Shown: piece by piece, positions 1 through 9,258 of the stretch
How positions within the stretch are numbered: the stretch's first letter is position 1
Layout: every line of letters begins with the position of its first letter
Assembly: GCA_003151855.1 (NCBI GenBank)
Contig: PLYV01000223.1
Span: 1 to 32,415 of the forward strand
Length of the DNA: 32,415 nucleotides
Direction: 5' to 3'
Source of the DNA: Limisphaerales bacterium
Lineage (GTDB): Bacteria > Verrucomicrobiota > Verrucomicrobiia > Limisphaerales > UBA11358
The notes under the pieces: model-generated
Told to the model about the DNA's origin: nothing
Database searches by the model: none
What the model saw: only the letters and a program-made list of their open reading frames with translations
Translations under genes and position numbers: made by a program

Positions 1-3000
1 CGTCCGCAAACGTCGCGGAGGTCACGGAGTTCAACCAGTTCGCCGTTGCGGTATCCCAAGTGCCGTTGACCGCGCCGCTCCAGAACAGAGCCGTCGCCGC
101 CCCGGCGTTCGGCGTCACGCTCGCTTCGGAGGAATTCGCGCTCGCGCCGGCGGCGTTGGTGGCGGACACAACGTAGTAATAGGTGGTGCCGTTCACCAAC
201 CCGCTGTCCACGAAGTGCGGCAGCGTCGCGTTCGCCACGGTCACATAGCCGCTGCCGCTCGTGGTGGAGCGCTTCACGTTGTAGCTGGTTGCCCCGCCGG
301 AAGCGCCCCAGACCAAGGTGGCCTTGGCGTTGCCGGCAACGGCGGTCAGCCCGGCGGGCACCGGCGGAACAAAGGTGGACAGGGCCACGATTTCCCCGCC
401 GCTCAACGCCCGGGCATAGATGCGGAAATCATCCACGCTGCCGGTCAGGTTCGGATCGTTCCACTGCGACTTGCCGATGTAATTTGTAGTGGTGCTGCCC
501 AGGCTCGACGGCGTGAGCGTCATGCTGCTGTTGGTGCCGACGGCCTTGCCGTCAATGTAGAGGATGCCGGTCGTGCCGGACAGCGTCACCGCCAGATGAT
601 GCCAGATGCCGGTCGAAAGCGCCGACGAATTGGTGATCGCCTGTTCGCCACCGCTGCTGGGCGTGAGAATGGCATAACGCACCACGCCGCTGCCATTGAA
701 CGGCGACAGAAACATATAAGTGCCCGTGCCCGAACCGAAGTCGAAAACGCGCGCCCACGTGGCATTGGCATCCGCTTTCACCCAGCAGCAAATGCTGAAG
801 TCATTGAGGGTGCTGACCAATCCCGACGGAAATCTTACATAACCATTGGCCGTGCCGTCCAGATGCACGGCGTTGCTGATGATGCCTGAAATCCACGTTG
901 CACCGCTCATCAGCGTGCCGTTGTTTGCCCGGGCACCGCTGTCGGTCGCCGTGCTGCCGCTGGTTTCGTCAAATTTCCACCAGTCCAACAGGTCGGTCGG
1001 GGTGGCGCTGACTTCCGCCGAGTTGGCACTTTCGCCGACGGCGTTAACGGCGGACACCACATAGTAATACGGCGTGCCATTGGTCACTCCGATGTCGGTG
1101 AAGCTGGTGGTCGCCACGTTTGAAGCAACCGTGAAATAGCCGCTGCCGCTGGTCGTGGAGCGTTTGACGTTGTAGCTCGCCGCATAGGCTGCTGCATTCC
1201 ACTGCACTTGCACGGATAGGTTGCCCGGTATAGCCACGACACCTGCGGGCGTGGCTGGCAAGGGTTGCGTGGTTGCATGGCTTTCGACCGAGTTGGTGCT
1301 CGTGCCATTCGCGTTCGCTGCGGAAACAACGTAGTAATAGGTCACCGCATCAAATAAACCAGTGTTGGTGTAGCCCGTCGCGGTGACGTTGGTGGCGATG
1401 ACGGTGTAAGGCCCGCCGCTGAAATACGAGCACTTGACATTGTAGCCCGTCGCGCCGGCGCTGGCCGGCCACGACAAATTGATTTGCGTGCTCGACACGG
1501 CCGTCGCCGTCAGACTCGCCGGCGCGGGTGGCGCGGTCAATGTCGTGGCGCTGACTTGGGCGGAATTGGTCGCGCCGCCGTCGTTGATGGCAGTGATGAC
1601 GTAATAGTAAGTCTTGCCGCCAATCAAACCGGTGTCGCTGAAATTGGTCTGCGTGAGCGGAACCGAAATCGTGGTGTAAGGCCCACCACTTACGGCCGAG
1701 CGTTTCACATAATAATTGGTCGCGCCATTGGCCGGCGACCAAGTAACATCAATTTCATTGGCCGAAGCCACGGTGGCCACGACGTTCGTGGGCGCGGACG
1801 GCTGCGCCGGATACGCCGCCACCAGCGCCGCGATCTGCGCTGCGCTCAACGCTCCGTTATAGATGCGGAAATCGTCCACCCGGCCGCTAAGATACGGGTC
1901 GGCGGAATATTGCGATTTGCCGAGGTAGTTGGCATTCAGGCTACCCAACTGTGCCGGCGTGATGGTAATGGTGCCTGAACCAACCTGCGCGCCGTCCATA
2001 TAAAGATTGCACGTTGTGCCGGCCAGCGTGACCGCAACGTGATGCCAACCATTGATAGGAACCGCGGATGAGCCGTTAACGGATTGCGAGCCACCGCCGG
2101 AGCCGACGGTAATGCAAAAGGTCATCACGCCCGCAGAGGGTGCCAGAAACATATAGCGCATCGGCACCGACGGAGCCCCGGGGGGGACATTGGCAACCCC
2201 GAAATCAAAGAGGCGCGACCAATAGCCCTGGGTGCCGTTCAAATACACCCACGTGGCGATGGTGAAATCGGCCAGGTTCGTATTGAGATTGTTCGGCAGG
2301 GTCACATACTGGCTGGAACCGTTCATATTCACGCAGTTGTTGCTGTGGCCGGCACTCAGAAACGTCGCGCCATTGAGCGTGGCGGTCTGGCCATTTCCGG
2401 AGGAATCGGTCGCGTTCAAGCCGCTGCTTTGGTTGAATTTGTAAAATGCAATCAACTGCGGCTGCACACTGACCACCGCCTCGTTGCCATTGCCGCTCTC
2501 GCCCAGCGACGTCAGGGCGGAAATGGTGTAGTAATACGTCCCGCCGTTCGTCACGCTCGTATCGGTGTAAGTCAATAGATTGGTCGAGAGGATCTTATTT
2601 ACGCCGAGGTCGGTGTAAGCCACCTGATTGGCCGTGTTGGTGGCGATGGTGGTGTAAGGCCCGCCGCTGGTCGTGGCCCGCTTCACGAGATAATTTGTCG
2701 CATTGGCCGTGCCCCACCACGAGAGGATGTCTTGCTGTTGGCCATTCAAGTTTGCCGTCAAACCACTGGGATTGGAACCGATGACGATTGGATCAAGCGA
2801 ACATGTGAGCGTCGTGAAACCAAGCTGGTCGTAGCCGCCGCTGGTCGAGCCGTAATTGCCGCCGCCGCCTTCGGGTCGCGATCGCGTGGCATAGATCGTG
2901 GACCACGGCGCGGCGAGTCCCTTGAGGTTGACGTAATGGTTGTAAATCAGATCCCAACACGGCCGGTTGTCACCCTGGCTGCTTCCGCCGATGTTCGTTT

Positions 3001-3973
3001 GCGCGGCGGCATCGCAATTGTCGTAGGTCGTATAGGGCACGTTATATCCGAGATTAAATTCGGCGAAGTATTCGCAAAGCGACAACACGCGGTTGTTTTG
3101 GTAGGCGAACAGATCGTCGCCATGGTTGTAAGCCATGGTGCAAAAAATGCCGAGTTGAGCCACATCCAAACCTGAATGTCCCTGGTCGCGGCCCTCCTCC
3201 TGCCCCTGCCCCAGATAACCCGGATACATGATGTAAACGGTTTGTTCAATATTGCCGGCACCCAGGCCATTTTTGAAATACGTCAGCGCCTCGTTGTAAA
3301 TGTTGGTGTCATCACACAGAATCCCAATCGCCATCATCGAGTTCATCGAGCAGAGATCCCAATTAGCCCACGGGTGGGTGGAACAGGCTCCCTGATGCTG
3401 AAGGAGAAAGTTGTGATCCATGGGATACCAGAGATTGACCATCCAAACCTGAAACCGCTGCACGTCTGCCGCCGCCCAGTTCGTGTAGCTGCGCATGATA
3501 TCCCCGGCGATGGCAAACTGGTAACCGTAAATCTCCAGCAGTTGGATATTCGGATCGCCGCACAGGTTCGTGCAAATCGAGGACCATTGGTTCAGGATGT
3601 TGATCGCGGCATCGGCGTAGCGGGTGTCGCCGGTGCCCTTCCAGCGCAACGCAAACTGATACGCCGCCGCCGTGTCATAATACGCGAACTGGTAATTGTC
3701 CGCCGCCAGGCACGCGCCGCCGCCATTTCCGCGTTGTAGGATTCCCTGCGGATGCGTCGGGTAACCCAGATTCGCGGAGGAGTTGTTGATGAGGATGTTC
3801 CAACTGTCAATCCACGGATGCGCGCCCGCCTGCACCTTGGCCTTCATCCGGTCAAAATCCGCCTGCGTGTGCAGCGCGCTGGGATGGTCAAAGGCGCGGA
3901 CGGATTGGGCCACGCCAAAAATCATTAATAGCGAAGCGAAAACGCCCAGCGGGAAACGAAACGTAGTAAACAT
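1..3973 (-). CDS. Secreted alginate-lyase-family protein with FN3, LamG and beta-strand-repeat modules (3' end outside window)
   Basis: I read one open frame without stops from an ATG at 3973 to the left edge (about 1324 codons), so the C-terminus is missing. Residues 1-28 are a signal peptide (MFTTFRFPLGVFASLLMIFG, then cleavage near AFDHP). Residues 29-390 resemble the alginate lyase / heparinase-like (alpha/alpha) toroid fold of PF05426: the opening FDHPSALHTQADFDRMKAKV, a central HPWANWDLCSMNSMMAIGIL and the GQGQEEGRDQGHSGL block are typical. Then follow FN3 (about 400-500), LamG/concanavalin-like (about 504-714), three FN3 domains (about 724-988), LamG (about 991-1196) and FN3 (about 1201-1288). 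The last visible residues, FWSGAVNGTWDTATANW, start an autotransporter-associated beta-strand repeat. It probably cleaves a uronate-containing polysaccharide outside the cell while the LamG and FN3 parts bind or space. The exact substrate cannot be read. An ECF sigma gene lies 218 bp upstream on the same strand. Confidence 0.85.
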   Translation of the reverse strand, partial: MFTTFRFPLGVFASLLMIFGVAQSVRAFDHPSALHTQADFDRMKAKVQAGAHPWIDSWNILINNSSANLGYPTHPQGILQRGNGGGACLAADNYQFAYYDTAAAYQFALRWKGTGDTRYADAAINILNQWSSICTNLCGDPNIQLLEIYGYQFAIAGDIMRSYTNWAAADVQRFQVWMVNLWYPMDHNFLLQHQGACSTHPWANWDLCSMNSMMAIGILCDDTNIYNEALTYFKNGLGAGNIEQTVYIMYPGYLGQGQEEGRDQGHSGLDVAQLGIFCTMAYNHGDDLFAYQNNRVLSLCEYFAEFNLGYNVPYTTYDNCDAAAQTNIGGSSQGDNRPCWDLIYNHYVNLKGLAAPWSTIYATRSRPEGGGGNYGSTSGGYDQLGFTTLTCSLDPIVIGSNPSGLTANLNGQQQDILSWWGTANATNYLVKRATTSGGPYTTIATNTANQVAYTDLGVNKILSTNLLTYTDTSVTNGGTYYYTISALTSLGESGNGNEAVVSVQPQLIAFYKFNQSSGLNATDSSGNGQTATLNGATFLSAGHSNNCVNMNGSSQYVTLPNNLNTNLADFTIATWVYLNGTQGYWSRLFDFGVANVPPGAPSVPMRYMFLAPSAGVMTFCITVGSGGGSQSVNGSSAVPINGWHHVAVTLAGTTCNLYMDGAQVGSGTITITPAQLGSLNANYLGKSQYSADPYLSGRVDDFRIYNGALSAAQIAALVAAYPAQPSAPTNVVATVASANEIDVTWSPANGATNYYVKRSAVSGGPYTTISVPLTQTNFSDTGLIGGKTYYYVITAINDGGATNSAQVSATTLTAPPAPASLTATAVSSTQINLSWPASAGATGYNVKCSYFSGGPYTVIATNVTATGYTNTGLFDAVTYYYVVSAANANGTSTNSVESHATTQPLPATPAGVVAIPGNLSVQVQWNAAAYAASYNVKRSTTSGSGYFTVASNVATTSFTDIGVTNGTPYYYVVSAVNAVGESANSAEVSATPTDLLDWWKFDETSGSTATDSGARANNGTLMSGATWISGIISNAVHLDGTANGYVRFPSGLVSTLNDFSICCWVKADANATWARVFDFGSGTGTYMFLSPFNGSGVVRYAILTPSSGGEQAITNSSALSTGIWHHLAVTLSGTTGILYIDGKAVGTNSSMTLTPSSLGSTTTNYIGKSQWNDPNLTGSVDDFRIYARALSGGEIVALSTFVPPVPAGLTAVAGNAKATLVWGASGGATSYNVKRSTTSGSGYVTVANATLPHFVDSGLVNGTTYYYVVSATNAAGASANSSEASVTPNAGAATALFWSGAVNGTWDTATANWLNSVTSATFAD

Positions 3974-4093
3974 AAATCTTTAAATCATTGTGTCAGCGAA
4001 ACTAGGTTTTATATACCCTGGCAACACCGGTTGTTTGCATAGCTCGGTCACAGGTATTTAATGAATATAGCACCCCGCCCCGCCACTCGCGCC

Positions 4094-4108
4094 CTCTCTT
4101 TCGGATAG
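4094..4108 (-). promoter_or_regulatory. Shared 15-bp upstream motif, copy 1
   Basis: The plus-strand sequence CTCTCTTTCGGATAG (minus strand CTATCCGAAAGAGAG) lies 121-135 bp upstream of the ATG of the alginate-lyase-like gene. An identical 15-mer lies upstream of the giant repeat-protein gene starting at 18059. Both genes are on the minus strand, so orientation and context agree. Next to this copy (4110-4122) is a small palindrome, ATTTCGACGAAAT. It may be a promoter or regulator site; the function is inferred. Confidence 0.45.
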
Positions 4109-4191
4109 TATTTCGACGAAATTCAGTCGTAGACTACAGCAAGGTCATGCGACGTGGATACATGAGATTCCGCCATAAAAATCGCCACCCA

Positions 4192-4748
4192 TCACATTGG
4201 ACCACGGACTTTGTTGAACAGCCACGTCTTGGCGCAAACCCAGTGCCGGTCCACCGAGCGCTCGCAGATGTCGAGGTTTTCCGCAACTTCCTTGTTAGTC
4301 ATGCCGCCGAAGTATTTCATCACCACAATCCGTGCCCGCACCGGATGCTCCCGATCCAACTGCTCCAGCGCGTCATTGACCATAAGAATCTTCGCATCCG
4401 GAGTGGCATCCGCCAGTTCGATATCCTCGATATTCAGCCGTTCCTGGCCGCCGCCATATTTCAACCGTGACTTGCGCCGGGCGTGTTCCACGAGGATGCG
4501 GCGCATCGCCTCCGACGCGGCGCCAAAAAATAGACTCGATTCTCCCAATTCTGTGAGCCGCTTTCGACCAATCGCAACCACGTCTCATGCACCAGCGCGG
4601 TGGGCTGAAGGGTGTGACCGGCCGACTCCCGGAGCATCCGCGCCGCCGCCATCTTCCGAAGCTCGTCATAGACCAGTGATAGCAACTCCTCAGACGCCTG
4701 GTTTTCACCCCGACTGATGGCGTCAAGAACCAGCGTGACATCGCTCAT
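4192..4748 (-). pseudogene. ECF RNA polymerase sigma factor (TIGR02999 / Sigma70_ECF type), frameshifted
   Basis: Two overlapping frames together give one complete sigma factor of about 185 residues, the normal family length. The first part (from ATG 4748) has sigma region 2, with ELLSLVYDELRKMAAARM and the family hallmark HTLQPTALVHETWLRLV. The second part, ending at TGA 4192-4194, has GAASEAMRRILVEHARRKSRL and the region-4 helix-turn-helix (MTNKEVAENLDICERSVDRHW). The frames join at a run of six T on the coding strand (4525-4530) followed by GG. Reading it in -1 gives NRVYFFGAASEAMRRI, the family consensus. This could be a homopolymer sequencing error, a real mutation, or programmed slippage on TTTTTTG. 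Its position upstream of a giant surface-protein gene suggests it controls secreted glycan-active proteins, but no anti-sigma gene is visible. Confidence 0.85.
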
Positions 4749-5180
4749 AATGGCCGGAATTTATCCCAGTTCATCTTTTGCCGCCAACAATTAAGTTGGT
4801 TCCATGAATTAACAGTGCCGCTTTCATTCATGGCGGGAAAGAAATCACTGACCTGTCCTCGATTGGGTGGACAAGTGTTAGGTGATTGTGTGAGCTAGAC
4901 GCACGATGCACCATGAACTAGAGCATCTGCCAAAGCTACGCACCATTGCTCCATACATAATCATTATCTTCGAGCTTCTGCCAAATTGCACCATAGATGG
5001 CGATGAACACAAAGTTCTCGCTCCTTGCAATCCAGGCTGAAGGACTGAACGCCGTTGGTGTTCCGTCTCCCCACAATTCCGCGATAAACCGGTTGCTCAT
5101 TAGTTTTGACGACGTGACGGGCGAGCTGTTTTTGGTGATCTTTACTGACTCAAGCCACCACAAACACAAAGCCACACATA
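4749..5180. other. 432-bp gene-poor spacer between divergent sigma factor and esterase genes
   Basis: This divergent intergenic region should carry promoters for both the sigma gene (minus) and the GDSL esterase (plus), but I see no convincing -35/-10 pair. Two opposed open frames exist (4936-5175 minus, 79 codons; 4997-5257 plus, 86 codons). Neither has a recognisable domain, signal peptide or ribosome binding site, so I do not call a gene. The minus frame contains FVFIAIYGAIWQKLEDNDYV, which could be a fragment of something, but I do not recognise it. Confidence 0.4.
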
Positions 5181-7304
5181 ATGAGAACCCATTCTACCTG
5201 TTTCCGATTTGCCTTTGCCGCTGCGCTCGCCTTTTTCTGCGTCGGCTCGTCGTCTGAAGCCGCCCAGATCGTGGTGACCTGCGTCGGCGACAGCATCACG
5301 GCGGGATACGGCTTGTCGAATCCCGGCACGCAGAGCTATCCGGCCCAGTTGCAGACGCTCTTGGGCAGCGGCTACACGGTGATTAATGACGGGGCCTCCG
5401 GCTCGACTGTGCTGAAGGTATCAGACAATTCTTTTTGGAGCTCGTCCTATTCCTCCTGGGCCTACACCAACAGCATGAATTCCAACCCAAACATCGTCGT
5501 CATGATGTTCGGCGCGAACGACTCCAAGTCGTGGAACTGGAATGCCGCCAATTTCAACAGCGATTACCGCGCGCTGATCGCGCAATACACGAATCTCCCG
5601 ACGCATCCCAAGGTGTTCGTCTGTTACACGACGCCGATGTTTATGCCGACGGCTTTCGGCACGACCTTCGATCCCGTGTTTATCGAGAATACCGTGGAGC
5701 CGGCCATCGGCATCATCTCCACCCAGGCGGGCCTGCAGTTGATTGACAACGACATGATACTGATCGACCGGCCGGACTTGTTCCAGGACGGCGTCCACCC
5801 AACCGTGACCGGTGCCGGCATCGTCGCGCAACGGGTTGCCAACGCGCTGCTGGGACTCACGCCGACGAATCTGACCACCGCCGCGATCACCTCATCAGGA
5901 ACGCCTTCAGTTTATGGCGCGCCGGTGACTTACACGGTCACGCTGACTTCGTCGGCGGGCACGGTAACGGGCGCGGTCATCTTCGCGGCGAACAACGTGC
6001 CATTCAGCACCAACACCCTCTCCGGCGGCACGGCCTCGGTCACCAATTCGCTTTTGCCGATTGGCGCGAACGTCGTCGCCGCGCAATATGTCTCCCAAGG
6101 CAAATACCTCGGCAGCACCCACAGTCTCTATCAAACCGTCTTGGACCCGGCAGCGCCGACCCTCACCGATCTCGGCGGCAGCACGCCCGTTCACGGCCCC
6201 AACGATATTTTCCAACTGTCCACCAGCGGCGACACGACCTGGCCTGACGGAATAAATTATTTTTCCAACAACAATCCGGACGTCGGTCAGACGTTCACCA
6301 CCGGAGCCAACGCGCTGAATCTCGTGTCGGTCGCCATCAAGACGGCGGGATTGAACAACGGCGGCGGTTACGGTTCGCCGTCCAGCACGCCGACGTATTA
6401 CCTGCGCATTTATTCGATGAGCGGCAGCACGGCGACATTGGTCAACACGTTCAGCGCGACCAATCCCGGCTTCACCGACGGCGACTGGCTGAAATGGAGC
6501 GGACTGAACGTGCCACTGGCCACCAACAAAACCTACGCATATTCTTTCGGCATCCCGGGCGGCGGCGGCTGGGCGGCGTTGGCCGTGGCCGGGAACAACA
6601 CCTACGCCGGCGGCGAAATCGCGGTCATTCCCACCAGCGGCGGCACGATCACCAGCGGCGGCAGCCACAGTTTCGACGCGACGTTCGTTCTGGGTTTGGT
6701 CAGCAACACGCCGCCTGTGCTCGCCGCGATCACCAATCGCACCGTCAACGTCGGCCAGACCGTCGCCTTTACCGCCAGCGCCACCGACACGGATTCGCCG
6801 GCGCAGACGCTGACCTTCGCCCTGCTCTCCGGCGCGACGAACGCGACGCTCAACACCAACAGCGGCGCGTTCTCCTTCCGCCCGCTCGTGACGCAGGCCA
6901 ACTCGACCAATAATTTCACGCTGAAAGTTTCCGACAACGGCTCGCCCGTCTTGAGCACCACGCAAAATTTTTTTATCGTCGTCAATCCGCTCACGTCGGC
7001 CGGCATTGGCAATGTTTCTGTCGTCGGCAAACAACTCAGCTTTCAGATCAGCGGCCAGAGCGGGCCAGATTACACGGTTGAAACTTCGACGAACCTGTCG
7101 CAGTGGAGCACGATTCTCACCACCAATTCGCCCCAGCTGCCGTTCACATGGATAGACACCAATTCCGCCGCCGCATCGCAGCGTTTCTATCGCGTCAAAC
7201 TCGGCCCTCTATCGCATTCGCGAAAAACTGCAGGTGCGTTCGCGTTCGCAGGCCGTCGCCAAGTTCACACACATTGCCAACGTCGCCGTTGCGAAATATG
7301 CTGA
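5181..7304 (+). CDS. Secreted GDSL/SGNH-type esterase with Ig-like and cadherin-like domains
   Basis: Residues 1-28 form a signal peptide (hydrophobic FAFAAALAFFCVGSSSEAA). The catalytic domain (about 29-225) carries the SGNH blocks: nucleophile Ser38 in VGDSITAGYG, the glycine in NDGASGST, Asn113 in GANDS, and Asp203/His206 in DGVHPT. After it come a bacterial Ig-like domain (about 232-325), a beta-rich region of unknown family (about 330-510), a cadherin-like domain (about 515-605, starting NTPPVLAAITNRTVNVGQ) and a C-terminal module (YTVETSTNLSQW to RFYRVKLGP, about 620-675). Family members remove acyl groups from glycans or lipids; the substrate here is not readable. The last 30 residues are atypical: past 7206 the DNA reads as a LuxR-family fragment in another frame, so the natural stop after KLGP has probably been lost. 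A sialate O-acetylesterase follows 27 bp later, suggesting an operon for carbohydrate de-esterification. Confidence 0.85.
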   Translation: MRTHSTCFRFAFAAALAFFCVGSSSEAAQIVVTCVGDSITAGYGLSNPGTQSYPAQLQTLLGSGYTVINDGASGSTVLKVSDNSFWSSSYSSWAYTNSMNSNPNIVVMMFGANDSKSWNWNAANFNSDYRALIAQYTNLPTHPKVFVCYTTPMFMPTAFGTTFDPVFIENTVEPAIGIISTQAGLQLIDNDMILIDRPDLFQDGVHPTVTGAGIVAQRVANALLGLTPTNLTTAAITSSGTPSVYGAPVTYTVTLTSSAGTVTGAVIFAANNVPFSTNTLSGGTASVTNSLLPIGANVVAAQYVSQGKYLGSTHSLYQTVLDPAAPTLTDLGGSTPVHGPNDIFQLSTSGDTTWPDGINYFSNNNPDVGQTFTTGANALNLVSVAIKTAGLNNGGGYGSPSSTPTYYLRIYSMSGSTATLVNTFSATNPGFTDGDWLKWSGLNVPLATNKTYAYSFGIPGGGGWAALAVAGNNTYAGGEIAVIPTSGGTITSGGSHSFDATFVLGLVSNTPPVLAAITNRTVNVGQTVAFTASATDTDSPAQTLTFALLSGATNATLNTNSGAFSFRPLVTQANSTNNFTLKVSDNGSPVLSTTQNFFIVVNPLTSAGIGNVSVVGKQLSFQISGQSGPDYTVETSTNLSQWSTILTTNSPQLPFTWIDTNSAAASQRFYRVKLGPLSHSRKTAGAFAFAGRRQVHTHCQRRRCEIC

Positions 7305-7335
7305 GGCGGGGGGGCAGTGGATTTTTGAACCATGA
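7207..7335 (+). pseudogene. 3' remnant of a LuxR/NarL-type response regulator
   Basis: In a frame different from the esterase, 7207-7335 encodes 42 residues that begin like the end of a LuxR-type helix-turn-helix: IREKLQVRSRSQAVAKF matches the recognition-helix end and the following helix of NarL/FixJ regulators. The frame ends at a TGA (7333-7335) overlapping the ATG of the next gene. No upstream part of the domain is present, so it is a fragment left at a recombination junction near 7206. The match is by eye to the family pattern. It is short, but the pattern is characteristic. Confidence 0.6.
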
Positions 7336-9258
7336 AAAAAACAACCAGGATTATTTGCACATTATTTTGCGCTTTCGCCACGGCCGGAATCTCGGCGGAA
7401 CTAAACCCGCTGTTTCAAAACAACGCCGTTTTGCAATGCGACACGCGCGTGCCAGTCTGGGGCAGCGGGCGCGAGGGGGGGGAAATCACCGTGGCGTTCG
7501 CCGGCCAAAAGATTTCCACCATGGCGACGAATGGCGTTTGGAAAATCTGGCTCAAGCCGATGAAACCAAATGCCGCGCCGCAGACGTTGACGGTTGCCGG
7601 CGACACGACCAGCGTCGTCACGAACGTCCTCGTCGGCGAAGTGTGGGTGGCCAGCGGACAATCGAACATGGAACGCCAACTCGGTTTGCGCCCTGGTCAA
7701 CAACCGATCAGCGATTGGGAAAAAGAAGCCGCCGCCGCAAATTATCCGCAAATCCGGCAATTTTATGTGCCGCAGGTAAAATCCTTCACGCCGCAAACGA
7801 CAGTGAAAGGCAGTTGGTCCGTCTGTGCGCCGGAAACGGTGACCAATTTCACCGCCGTCGGTTATTTTTTCGCGCGCGACCTTTTCGCCGCGCGGCACGT
7901 GCCGGTCGGGATCATTCACAGTTCCTGGGGCGGCACGCCGGCGGAAGCGTGGACGAGTGAAACGGGTTTGCAAAAACTTCCCGATTTCGCCGAATCACTC
8001 GCCGGATTAAAAAAACTCGCCGCCGATCCGGTTTTGGCGGAACGCGAAACGCAAGCCCGGCAAAACGTGTGGTATGAAAAAGTGGATCCAGGTTCCAAGC
8101 CGGAGTCCGCGTGGAGCGCGGCGGATTTGGACACGAACGATTGGAAAACGATGACGCTGCCGACGTTTTGGGAAAGCGCCGGCTATCCGGATTTCGACGG
8201 TGTTTTCTGGTTTCGCCGCGCGTTTGACCTGCCGCAAAACTGGGACGGCGGGGATGTGCTGCTGCATCTGGGCGCGATTGACGACAACGACACGACCTGG
8301 GTCAATGGCACACAAATCGGCGCGACGGTTGGCTGGAGCGTGTCCGCGAGTTTATCGCGTGCCGGGCCGTTTGCTGAAGCACGGTCAAAATGTCATCGCC
8401 GTGCGCATGCTCGACACCGGCGGCGGCGGTGGAATGTATGGCGGCGGCGATGCGATGCGCTTGCTGTTCAACGCAAGTGGGACAACCAATTCCCTTTCAC
8501 TCACCGGCGATTGGCTTTGCAAACAAAGCGTTTCGTTAAGAATCACCGGCTGGCCGCCGGCCGATTTCAGCCAGGACCCAAGCGCGCCAACGGTGCTTTA
8601 CAACGGCATGATTGCGCCGCTGCTGCCGTATGCGATTCGCGGTGTCATCTGGTATCAAGGCGAGGCAAATGTCGGACGCGAGCAGCAATATCAAAAATTA
8701 TTTCCCGCGATGATTGCCAATTGGCGGCAGGCGTGGAGCCAGGGAGATTTCCCGTTTTTGTTCGTGCAAATCGCGCCTTTCAGCGGCATGACACCGGAAA
8801 TTCGCGAAGCACAATTGCTCGCGTGGCAGCGCACAAAAAATACGGCGATGGCCGTGACGATTGATTGCGGTGATGCCAATGACATTCATCCCAAGCACAA
8901 ACAACCCGTCGGCGCGCGATTGGCGCTGGCGGCGCGCGCGCTGGCCTACGGCGAAAAAATCGAATTTTCAGGTCCGGTTTTCGATTCGCTGAAGATTGAC
9001 GGCACAAACGTGATTTTGCAGTTTACGCACCTCGGCGGCGGACTTGTGGCGAAGGATGGCGAATTGAAAGGTTTTACTGTTGCCGGTGCGGACAAGGTGT
9101 TTCATTCGGCGCAGGCAAAAATTGTCGGCGAAACGGTCGTGGTGAATGACACCGAAGTTTCAAGGCCTATTGCCGTGCGCTATGGCTGGGCGAATGTGCC
9201 GGAAGGGAATTTGTTCAATCGCGCTGGACTTCCAGCCTCGCCGTTCCGAACCGATTAA
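7332..9258 (+). pseudogene. Sialate O-acetylesterase (SGNH type) with inserted jelly-roll domain, frameshifted
   Basis: The frame from ATG 7332 and a second frame ending at TAA 9256-9258 join into one protein of about 641 residues, normal for the family. Residues 1-22 are a signal peptide (MKKTTRIICTLFCAFATAGISA). SGNH motifs are clear: Ser111 in ASGQSNME, IIHSSWGGTPAEAW, VIWYQGEANVGR, and the C-terminal His (about 519) in DANDIHPKHK. Between these motifs (about 260-385) is a GH2-like sugar-binding jelly roll, as in many Bacteroidota and Verrucomicrobiota homologues (SAADLDTNDWKTMTLP, then GVFWFRRAFDLP). The frame breaks at 8341-8346: dropping one T near 8343 restores GWSVPRVYRVPGRLLKHGQNVIAVR, the expected continuation. 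The product would remove O-acetyl groups from sialic acid or other acetylated glycans outside the cytoplasm. The break is not in a homopolymer, so a true mutation is plausible, but an assembly error cannot be excluded. Confidence 0.85.

Noticed and set aside
4936-5257. Two opposed small open frames in the sigma/esterase spacer
   Set aside because: They have no domain, signal peptide or ribosome binding site, and neither shows better coding features than the other.
5907-7034. A 375-codon minus-strand open frame
   Set aside because: It is antisense to the GDSL esterase, has no domain or signal, and has shadow-frame composition rich in Arg, Gly and Ala.
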